Assembly: GCA_949130485.1 (NCBI GenBank)
Contig: OX422189.1
Coordinates: forward strand, 1,745,720 to 1,809,719
Origin: Agelas oroides
Lineage: Eukaryota > Porifera > Demospongiae > Agelasida > Agelasidae
DNA length: 64,000 nt
Direction: 5' to 3'
In this document: one piece after another, positions 30,142 through 42,100 of the stretch
Layout of the letters: each line of letters begins with the position of its first letter
How positions within the stretch are numbered: the first letter of the stretch is position 1
Notes under the pieces: model-generated
Told to the model about the DNA's origin: nothing
What the model saw: only the letters and a program-made list of their open reading frames with translations
The model's database searches: none
Program-made: the position numbers and the translations under genes

Positions 30142-33113
30142 ATGGCTGCCTACCCACAGCAGTTTATTGATGCTCTAGAGTTTCTTACTAAAGGTGTGTT
30201 TAAGATGTTCTTAGCAGACACGGCGCATGTACATGTATAACACTTTGGTGGTGCGCATTAAATAGAATTTAGCCTGGTCCTGCAGAAGCTAAAAGCAATC
30301 CCCTTTTGCCTAAAGACCGTTGGATACCGTTGATGTTTCTATATACTGAGGTACTATTTGCCTCTAGATACCATTTGTATAGATGGTTTTTATGGGGGTT
30401 ACAAGAAGTGTTGCTCAGACACCAGACCCTCATGAGAGATGCAAAAACAAGTCTATCATGGCAAAAGGTACACTTTACTGCTGTCTCTCAATTGTAGACT
30501 TCCCTCCTAAAATAGGTTTACATAAATTACTCTGCTAATTTGAAAACCATCTGTACTGTCCTGGTTGGTGCTAGCAGTTAGCCTCGTTCCCAAGGCCTTG
30601 CGCATTTGTCGCTTGCAGTACGAAATTCACGCGAATTTTGTACTGCAAGCGACAATTGCGCAAGGCCTAGGAATGAGGCTAGCTAGCAATAGACATAGAA
30701 AGTTCATTGATCAAGCTTTTGTTGGCCAAGCGGGAGTCCACTGTCGGAGCATTTCAGTTACATCATATGGACTTGGCTTCATGATGCTCACTTTGTAGCA
30801 ATATGGACTCAGGGCAAACAAAACTCTAGAGCTGGCAGACACTAGCCTCATTCCAGGATGTGTGGCCTGAGAATGGGACTATGAAGAAATGTGCTCAAAT
30901 CAAGTTTTTGTCCCAAAGACTCTAGTACACATACTGGTACATCACAGGTCAGAGTATAGCCTCATTCACAAGCTCTCTCCGGATGTTTTTTGTTGTTTTT
31001 TTTGTTTGTTTGTTATGTTTTTGTTTGTTTGTTATGTTTTTGTGAGTGATGAAAAGCTGGGCAGGAGTAGGTCTGAGAAAATTATGCCAGGATAATTATA
31101 TCAAAGGAATACACTTGGGAAATATTTGAGAATAATCTTTCATGTAGCATATGTATTTGCAACCAGACTTTCTGTTTGCTGCATGGTACAGCCAATTAAG
31201 TTCTACAAGTTTCTAAACCCTTCTTTCATATCACTCGTTCCTCCTTTAATGTTACAAAACAACAATCATTGACCGAAGTTTTGTTCTAGATTGCAATAAA
31301 CTGAGACAAGAGCGCATAAGAACGGGCAGCTAGAGTAAGAGCGTGTAACTCCAATAGAAGCCCATAGTCCGGTCAAAATTGTTGAGCCGTACTGAAAAAT
31401 AGAACACCTGGTTACATACTCAGCAACAATGCCTTATGTCGACGCAGCGTGCGCAGGACGTGTTACTATTTTTAGTACTGGCGGTAAATTCCGACCGGTT
31501 TCAAATTTTACGGAGTTACACGCTCTTACTCTAGCTGCCCGTTCTTATGCGCTCTTGACTGAGATGATAGCAAGGGTTTGCGGGAACAATAGCAAGATTT
31601 CATAAAATACCAAAAATTTGAGGCATAATTATCTCAGGCTGACAGGAACCTGGGAAGAAGGTCAGGAAGAAATGTGCTGGTTTATTCAAATGAGACTTTT
31701 GTTCCACAGACTCCAGTACACACACACCCCAGATCAGAATAGATGATGCCGTCAGGGCAGTGGAGATTGTGGCCAAACGACAAGGGCTCACTTCGGAGCA
31801 TATTGATTCCCTCATGGAGTTTGTTGTGGGACAAAGGAAGGGAAGTGAGTGATAAGCTCATAATGTCTGACCACACTGATGCACCCATGACTGGACCTAA
31901 CCTTGCATCCAGACTATGTGGGTGGAGAATGCTTTCACCCACTTGACTTGGATATGCAAAGCGCAGGTTATCTGCATTACATTGTATCATGCCTAGAGAG
32001 ACCTAATTAACAGCAAAGAAAATTTACTCCATGAATAAGCTATATTGTGAAACTGTACCACTCAAGTTTTAAGTAAAAGTGTATGTTAGTCACTTGTGAA
32101 AATATTGTCTCTTGAGGTAATACCTTGAAATATCAATACTCTCCACATTACACGTTTCAAACTATATACCTGTAGGTGTACAGCTGTAGCCTCATTCCCA
32201 GACTCCTCCCCAGGATTATGTAAAAGCTGCGGAGTAGCCTGGGAATGAGGCTATACAGCTATGCACTTCCTATGTTGCCTTTCTCCCTCAGGCATTCCTA
32301 GCCGGAGCCGTCTAGTTCGGTGCCTCATTCCGAGGAGTACCGTTTCCTGTTCATCTGCCCTGAGGGCGCTAAGTGGCCTAAAGGGACTCCCCCTGTCGCT
32401 ACAACACTTACTGCTTCGCTGGATCGTGCTGGTGTTTGATGTCATTGATGACACCACACCTCTGCATGCTGTGTACAACATTATTATGTATTACATCCAG
32501 ATGGATGACCTCGTAAGTGGTAGCGTAATTTCCAGCCTCAGAATAAGGCTATTGTCATACACTGCAAAAACACTTGGGTTACTTCAACCACATTTTTAGG
32601 TTGTCTCAGTTGCATCAGTGTGACCAAGGAATGCTACCGAATAGGTTTTCTTGAAGGTTCATTGAGTAGCTTTTTCTTTAGTTACATTATTTTAGCTGGT
32701 CTCTTTTAGCAGAAGTCCTATTGGGCTACATTCCTGGCATTTCTACGTAGCTCAACCATGCAACCAAGGAACTCCTCCAGGGGCAGATGTGTAAGGAGAT
32801 TATCTAATTAACAAAAGAGGGAATCTTCTCAACTGCACTCTGGTTCAAATTGTAAGCACACCTTGAACTTTACATGTCACGCACACAAAAAGGATGCAAC
32901 TAAGGTGACCAAAATGTGGTTGAAGTAACCTAACAGTGTATCTCCTGAAAATGAGTCCAACTACCACTTATTGCACAGGGGTTTTCTTGCTTGAAAAGCA
33001 CACCCACCTACTCATATTACTTAGCATGTCGCTGCGACATGCTAAGTTATTGCATCCATTTTTTTTTTGCCCATGGTGGGCATATTTTTGGAGGGTATGG
33101 ATATACGTATGCA

Positions 33114-33151
<38 letters not shown>

Positions 33152-36100
33152 GAGGGGGGAGGGGATGCCTTTTTAGCCATAGCTAGAGGGTAAAAATGTC
33201 ATTCAATATCTCATTTCTCCACAGCGTCCAACAGTATGTCAACTTTTGTGCTACCTAACCAGAAGGGAAGATGGTGAGTTTAGTTTCATGATGTTTCACT
33301 CTCAACACTCTCATTGCTGTGTCTCCTTCTTGATTAGCTTAGTCAGTATACTACTACATGTGCAGTAGTCTCGTGCCCAGACCCAACCCTCTGAAAAGGG
33401 TCTGGTGACTATTGAGCGCTTCCTTGGTTGTAACTTAATCAGTATACTACTACATGTACATGTGCAGCTGATTACTGTGCATGTGGTTACTGGAGCTAGC
33501 TGGCAGTATGACTATTCGCTCATTGACATTTCTCTTTTAGTTTTAGAGTTCAGGGTTCACAGACTTGTTGAACTACAGAAGCATGTCCTAGCATTCAAGG
33601 TAATTACAACACTGTGTAACTGTATTATCCTCGTACTCTGACCTTTGACCTAGCTTTCACTCAATATTGGGCAAAGTGGCACTAACCCATGCACATGCTA
33701 ACCGCCTCGTGTTTGGTTTATCCAAACACATCATAGTTTCAGCTAGCCTCGTTCCCAGGACCGAAGATAAGAGGAGGAGGAGAAAGGGCCTGGGAACGAG
33801 GCTAAGTTTCAGCATAAACATTAGGCTGTGATATCCCATCTCTACAATTTTGACTTTTTTATTTTTGGTGAAGATACTTGGAATTGTGTATGACTTGCTG
33901 TTTAGGGCACAGAGCCAGCGCTGACTGCCCTGCTGGCCGTGTACAAGATGTACTGCCCCCACCTCGTCAGCATGGCACTACCTAAAAGAAGAAAGGTATA
34001 AACGCATGTACAATGTAACTATATACTTACCTACAGATTCACACACCCACCAAGAGTTCATCACAATACATGTAACACTTATACGTAAGTCAAGAGCGCA
34101 TAAGAATGGGTGGCTAGAGGAAGAGCGTGTAACTCCAATAGAAGCCTGTAGTCCGGTCAAAATTATTGAACCATACTAAAAATAGAACACCCGGCACATG
34201 CTTAGCAACATGTCTACGTGCAGTTGCGCATATGTGTTACTGTTTTTAGTACTGGCGGTAAATCCTGACCGGTTTGGAATTTTACATAGTTACACGCTCT
34301 TCCTCTAGCCGCCCATTCTTATGCACTCTTGATAAGTATATATACGTATCTGCTTCACTCAACTATCTAACCATTCACTCCCTCACCCATTTACCCACTT
34401 ACCTACCTAACCACCCACCGTCTATCAGTTTGTGCAACGGACGTGCACATGTACTGCACAATCTCAAGCCTACAGCACTAACAGTTGGTATAAAGTGTAA
34501 TCTCTACTGACAATTGGTATAAAGTGTAATCTCTACTGACAATTGGTATAAAGTGTAATCTCTACTGACAGTTGGTATAAAGTGTAATCTCTACTGACAG
34601 TTGGTATAAAGTGTAATCTCTACTGACAGTTGGTATAAAGTGTAATCTCTACTGACAGTTGGTATAAAGTGTAATCTCTACTGACAGTTGGTATAAAGTG
34701 TAATCTCTACTGACAGTTGGTATAAAGTGTAATCTCTACTAACAGTTGGTATAAAGTGTAATCTCTACTGACAGTTGGTATAAAGTGTAATCTCTACTCG
34801 TACATGTACGTAGGTGTGGTTTCGGCCATTTGAAAAAGCCCTAGCAGCGAACATAAAGAGGATACAAGTAAGTGTGTGTGTGTAGATTGTTCTAAATCAT
34901 ACCATGTTGTGAACGGTCAGTGAACACGAGGCCTAGATGTTATGCAAAGTCACCCACTGCACAGAACATGTTACAGCCAATATCATGCCTCATCGGTTGT
35001 GCCAGGGTGACCGTGAGATGGGGACTGCTATCTCATGTACATGTATAACTATCCACCTGAGACCAACTCTAGAGCGAAACCCCTCTAATCAGGACACCAA
35101 ACTTGTGTCCTGATTAGCAAGTTGTTCTCATTTCAGGGGGAGAATACAGTATTAAAAGACACCAATGAATAAAAACACTTGCTAATTTATACCTCTGGAA
35201 TGGTGACATCTGGACACATCTTCTCTTTAAGTTTTCATAGTTTCTGTTCCCCAGGAGCTCAATTTGAGGGAGTCTCTACAGCCAACGTCAGGTGCTGCAG
35301 AGCGACTTATGAGTCACATTGTAACTGCCCCTCCTGTAAGGCTTATGTATATAGAATCTTTCTAGGGCTGTACAATAGGACATTGTATTTAACTTTAGCC
35401 TCATTCCCAAGTCACATGGAGGGTGCAAGTCGCATGGAATGAGGCTAAACTAACTTACCTGACACAGTGAGTGGTCCAGATTGAAATATCAATATTTTTT
35501 CATCCCTGTTGATCTCTGTCTGATCTCTGCAGCCTGCTAAACGTGCTAGGAGAGGGGTTACCTCTGTCCCTACCCTCCACTCCTCTACTTCCCATCACCA
35601 GGGGGGGAAGAGTGGCGTGTCTATTGGACAGCTCACTTCTTTACAGGAGCTGTGTGACAGCATTGATAAACTTGAGGTAAAGGAAATGTACTTTTTTTTG
35701 CTTGCAGTGGTTGTAAAGTCATCATGTGTAGTGACATACATGTATGATCCCTGGAGGAGTAGCACTTTTCCACAACGCAATTTTTGAGTTGTCAAGTGAC
35801 CGCTTGCAGACTTTGTGGATGGGGATGGCTGGAATGCTTCCCAGCTTTACCACAGCTTTTGTTGCTTGCACAGCAGTCATCAAATGCAGTGACATAGGTA
35901 AGACCCCCTGGAGGATCGAGTAGCACATTCTCCCGAGGCAGATTTCTTAGCTGGATATTGACAAGTGTGCATTGTCGAGTGACCAACATGCACTTGCTTA
36001 TTTTGAGGGTGGAAATACTAGATTGGTGGTTGTGGTAATGAGTGATACTTCAAGACACCTTCACTCAAAACATGGGCATGAGACAATTAGATGTTTTAGA

Positions 36101-39100
36101 GGAGATTTTTCAGCAATGTGCCACCCCTGTGAACATTCACTGTCCACCTGACGTCATGTGCATTGCATGTATGTCATGGTAAGATTACCAATTGGTATTG
36201 CAAGCAGTAGCTTCATTTCCAGGCTCTTGTGCATGGGAGAGCCTGGCAAAGAGGCTATGCAAGTGGCAAACGGAGGGTTGAATGGCTAAGGGTAAGGAAA
36301 TCGCGTGGTTGACATGTACGTATCATCCATCTTTGTCAGCTTCCAGGCCAGATGGCTGCAGTTCTGGAATCTGGTCTTCTGAAGCATCTGTTTTGTCTGT
36401 GGTCTGACCCCTCCACTGCCCTCAGATTAACCTACTGGCTGGAACACACCCTGGGATACGGTATGCCAGCACAGTATAGTCATCACCATGGTGCAATTTG
36501 TATCTGGTATAGCGTGGTATTATGGTGGTAATGAATTTATCATATGAACTCATTGCATGTTGAGATGTAGCAACAAAACTTGTAGTACCTGATAGGAATT
36601 CTTGCAAGACTTGTAGTACCTGATAGGAATTCTCGCAAGACTTGTAGTACCTGATACGAATTCTCGCAAGACTTGTAGTACCTGATACGAATTCTTGCAA
36701 GACTTGTAGTACCTGATATGAATTCTTGCAAGACTTGTAGTTAAAACGTGTTTTGGGATAATTGCAAAGCTTTCCCATTGACTCCTGTACTTAGACGTAT
36801 GATGTAGTCATTATCCCTATCTTGTGCAGATTATCAATCATGTAATCTATCATGATGTATTGCGATGCATATACGACTAGCAATACATATACCTTATTAC
36901 ACGAGTTAGCGTGCAATATCGCGAGTTATTGCACGAGTGGGCGTGGTATTTTCACGAGCCGAAGGCGAGTGAAAATGCAGCCCACGAGTGCAATAACCGC
37001 GATATGCACGCTAACGAGTGTAATAAAGTATTTATTATCCATTACCACAACAGTGTCGTGTCTCTTACACGAAGTACGGAGTAACTCGCCGTTCGAACGC
37101 ACTGGTTCTAATTAAAGCGCACGCTGGTTGCTAGGATATCGCACGTATATAGCCTCAGGGCCCGTGCAATAACTACCCGTGCAATAACTACCCGTGCGAT
37201 ATCGTGTGATATTGCACGGCACGGGAATAGGAAAATACTGTTGTAGAAATATCAACTGGATAATAAATACGTGTACGTGCATGTCACTATGTGAATCATG
37301 CTGATAACTTTATATATGCTCTTGCTCTTATCAAAGGTGCATGTACATGTATTTTGTCTACCTTGACTTTGAAATAAGCAGCATACAGAACAGCCTAATA
37401 TTGTGAATACACTGTAGTACACTGACCTGAGAAGTTGCGTGTACATCACTACCTCATGGTAGCTAGGTAAATCACTGCATCACTACTGTGGATCTCTTCC
37501 AGAACTTGATGAATACTCACCAGGATCGGAGAACACGCAGTTGCTGCACTTGCTAAAGTGCCTTGTTGAACTGTCAGAGTTCATTCTGGTATGCTTGCAT
37601 GGATTGTGATAATGACTATAGAAACCTTTTTGTTTATATGTCTAGACTTGTGATTTGCACAAGGACCCCTTTACCTTAATATTAAGACTTAGTAGTATTG
37701 GGCATACATAACCTAGTGTATTCAAGAGGTTCAGAAAGTTACTATTGTATTGTTGAGAAGAGTACATGTAGTTATAGAGCTACAATTCCCAGGCCTCCCC
37801 TGTTTTTTGTTCTTTGGTTTGCATTCAGAATACACGGAAGCGGAAGAGTGGTGAAAACAGGGAAGGCCTGGGAACACTATCATATGACATGGATGCAAGA
37901 TGGACATGGGGGGGGGGGGTGCCCGACTACAAATACATGCGCATAAACCTGAGAGCAGAATACTCACACTCTTGTGAACGTCTAAGGTCTTGAATAATGT
38001 TTTATTTTATCTTGTGCTGAGAGAATGAGAAATAAATAAAGTCCAGGATCCAGCCGGGATTCGAACCCAAGACCTTCTGAATACTAGTTAGATGCTCTTA
38101 CCATTAAGCCACTCGGACACCCTGGCAGAGGAGCGGAAGACAAGCTACATAAGCAGCATTGCCTAGAAGCCTCAGCCGAATTCCAACTGATTCTCACTCT
38201 CTTCCACTTCCGTGTATTAAAAACTGAACGCAAACTAAAAAAAAAAAAAAAAAACGGGGGAGGCCTGGGAATGAGGCTACTACAATGTATAGTACTAGCC
38301 TAGTTGCTAGGCTTTGTAAAAAACAAAAGGAGATCCGGAGTTCAAGGCTAGGGGAGAAGCCTGGGATCAAGGCTAGTATAAAGCCATCACCTTTGTAGTA
38401 GGTATTTCTTCACTCGTGTGGCACATGGAGGGTTTAGGAGCTCACCACTCACAGAGACGATTGCTATTGGCTACCAAGTAGTCGAATCTTGTTTGCACAT
38501 ACTAAAAATCTAATATACACCACATGTTTGACCCCCTCAGGAGCCGATTCCCACAGTTGAGAGCTTCCTTTCCATTCTGCTGGAAGTCTGGAATGGTAGC
38601 GACTATCAACAGGAAGTCTTTCAGTTGCTGACACACTTGTCATTTCAACCATTTGAAGGTTTGATCATACTTCAGGGTTTCATATACGATTGTAACTTGA
38701 GGTGGGCCCTTGAGGAGGGGGGGGAGTCCCAGGGTGAAACCTGTGCTTCATACTTCATTGTTCTCAGTGGCTTCTAAGCTGGCTCTTGCATAAAACGAGA
38801 AGTGTGTTCTCTGTTACCAACTTGAAAGTCTTTCAGTTGCTGACACACTTGTCATTTCAACCATTTGAAGGTTTGATCATACATATACAATTTTAACTGT
38901 GGTGGGGAGGACATTTTGAAGAAAGAGTTATTAAGTACCACTTAGTTGTCACAGTTACACATGCAACACCACTCATTCATCCTTGCCAAGATTTTAGGCT
39001 GGCCCTTGGGGGGGGTCCCAGGGTCCTTGAATGAAACCTGGCCTGTGCTTCATACTTTATTGTTTTCAGTGGCTTCTAAGCTGACTCTTACATATAACGA

Positions 39101-42100
39101 AAAGTGTGTTCTCTGTTACCAACTTGTTTTGCCAGCATTTTGACTAGCTGTGTTCTCTGTTACCAACTTGAAAGTCTTGAAATTGAACAACTTTTGCCAG
39201 CATTTTGACTAGCTGTATGTCACACCCGATGACGACTGAAGCATTCATTTGGAACGTCTGCTAAAGTAAACTCTAGTTATTAGGCGTACCTTGCTATTAG
39301 GCGCATGCTTCTTTCCTGGTACCGGTACATGGCGTCATTTATTAAGTGCATGTGCATTAAATAGAGTACACAATGGCGGCGAGAGATCGAGTGAAAACCA
39401 TGGTATCAAGAGCTCACACTACACTCGATGGTCATCCTGAAGTCAAACATGAGAAGAGCTACACAGGCCGTTCCCACTTTTGGCTAACACAAAGTCACAA
39501 GTCACATCCTTCACGGCTTACGAGGCTTAGTATAGTAAAATTTCTCCTGTACAACACATGGAGCCTTGAGTATCTCCTTGAAAACACAATGGCTGCAATT
39601 CACGGTCTCCTTGAGGATCTTTTTTTGATTTTACGCCAGGTGAACGCGTCAACGATCTACTGCATCATAGTACAGTCGTGCCCACTTGTAGGGCGTGGCT
39701 TTCATTGCACCTCTTACTTAGCACATATCCTATATTAGGCGCATGTTTGCTTACCACTTGCACTCATAAGCGCATGTGCTTATTAACTAGAGTCTACGGT
39801 ATGGTGTTGCTGACAAGTTAACATGAGGCAGCTGATTTTACACTTCTAGTTTTATTGACTTCTACTTACATACATAGGTCTTCAGGAAGAGTATTTGGAC
39901 CCCCTGAAGCAACTTTTCACAAAGAAAGATATAAAATTTAAGGTACATTATTGCTTTCTAGATTGCTACTAAATACTCAGTACATGTTTCGCTCCAAGAG
40001 CATTGTGCAGATGTGCCATAAAGAACACTTTCAAGTTTGGGACCCAGGCCTCCCCTATTTTATTCTTCAGTTTGCATTCACAGTAATAATTTGGACTGGT
40101 AGCTTTTCCGCTTCTGTATATTATTGTGAACATAAAGCAAATAATAAAAATGTGGAAGGCCTTTGAATGTAGTTAAGATTGGGGCTAAAAGCTTTATCTA
40201 CACAGAAGCTTTGAAGGCTCAAATTTCATCACCTGGAAAGAAAAAAAAATGATTCTAGTTTATTTGTTGAGAATAATTTTCTTAATCTTTGCAGCATGAC
40301 TGCCTACTGTGCTTCACTGCATTGCTGCGGAACTTTGCAGTACTCGAGTGGCCAAGGTATCAGGAAAGAGTGGAAGACAGATCAATGGAAGAAGGACCAC
40401 GAAGGTTATTAGGTTGTTTGATGGTGTTCTTATGTATAACCCATTGCACTCGCATCATTATATACTGCACTGCCATCTTGGTTTTTCAATGGTAGTCTTG
40501 CAAACCAGACCCAACCTAGCCTCATTCCCAGGCCCCCATTGGAATAGGCCTGGGAATGAGGCTAGACCCAACCAACTCCAATATGGATTGCGTAACATTC
40601 ACAGAGCTGTTTTCACTTACTCAACACTCTACAAGCATTGTGTTTTTTATTTATTTTTATTTTTTGCTTTTGCCACCAGACCCCAGGCTGTTTGCTAGGA
40701 CAGCTTAGGGGCAAGGCTAACTAATACCAGCATGGCAGCTGTTTTGTCATTTTCATTTAGGAATGTGCAACGTGTCTAAAAATGAATTGCAAGTGCATAC
40801 TAATAATCTACTAATCGGCGCTTTGTGCAGATGGTTGAGTATCTTCTCATCAGGTGAGGAGGAGGAGGAGATGGAGGATTTTGACCCCGCCACCACGCTG
40901 AAGCTGTTCATCAAATATGTCAACAGGCTCATTGTCATGGCACTGGAGGTATGACTAGGAAATAGAACAACTTAGTGAATGGTATTTATTGTGCTGGAGG
41001 CTGTTAGGAAACCTGGAGCACAGATAGGCATAGTATCTTGACAGTCATTACCACTGACAGTCCTGCAAGCCTATCAACTACTGTGATATATGTAGGCTTC
41101 AGTGTTATCTCAGACCCTTGAATGGGGAAGAGATTAATTTCACAATGTGGGTGACTCTGTACTTTCCTATGTGCAGCAAGAAGGGAACCAAGCTCGTATT
41201 CTACATGCTGCATTGTGCTTCTATGAGGAGGTATGCACTAGCTTTGTCTTGCTTGCTTGAAGCAAGAGCGCATAAGAACAGAGTGTGTAACTCCAATAGA
41301 AGCCCGTAGTCCGGTCAAAATTATTGAACCGTACTAAGAATAGAACACCCGGCCACGTGTTTAGCAACAATGGCTAATGTCTACACAGCATGCACAGTGC
41401 TTGTTACTGTTTTTAATACTGGTGGTAAATACCAACCGGTTTAAATTTTTACGTAGTTACATGCTCTTACTCAAGCCACCCTTTTCCTATCCGCTCTTGC
41501 TTGAAGGTATTGGTGTAAGCACATTTTTTACCTGAGATATCCCAGTCAATGAGGAAATCCCAATAGGCTAATAATTATGTAATTTTTTTCATGCATTGCA
41601 TGCAGGCTGCCAAACTTCCCGAGACACACGGCATCTCAGTGCTCTCCTTGCCTCACCACACTGTGGTGTTCAGAGGCCTGCTTCACTCAGATGTTGTCAC
41701 CCTCTCAAGGATGTGTGCAGTTCTAGTGAGGTGAGTCGCTGAGCAATGCAATAGACAGAAACCTTGTACACTATAGAACTAATAGAAGTGCTGAAATCAA
41801 AAGGCACCTACATGTATGGTACATATTACGTTTAACATTTACATAACCATGGTGACCCAACAGTGTGTAAAACAACTTTTGGAAGATCACATACTGCACA
41901 GGGCTGATTGGTGAGCACATGGGATGGTCAATAGACCGATTGCACTCCTTACATTTCTCAATAGCAAAATACTGTATATCTAATTTAACAATTGCATAAA
42001 GAATTTCAATGTAATATGCAATGGATGATTTTGACACTACTGGGCCACCACAAATAAACTTTATTAGCTGTCCATTTGGAGCAGTTCTTACTGTTGCAAT

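Noticed and set aside
30285..30497. Extra CENPI exon after exon 1 (EAKSNPLLPKDRW...)
   Set aside because: It opens in phase but its continuation does not resemble CENP-I, whereas joining 30193 directly to 31710 keeps phase and reaches conserved sequence.
30672..30798. Possible CENPI exon (RKFIDQAFVGQAGVHC)
   Set aside because: It lies immediately after a foldback terminus, has no clear donor and shows no family resemblance.
34482..34798. CRISPR-like array
   Set aside because: Units are contiguous 29-bp tandem repeats without spacers, in a eukaryotic intron.
37698..37967. ORFs on both strands near a G run
   Set aside because: They overlap a decayed foldback and a poly-G tract and show no coding signature.
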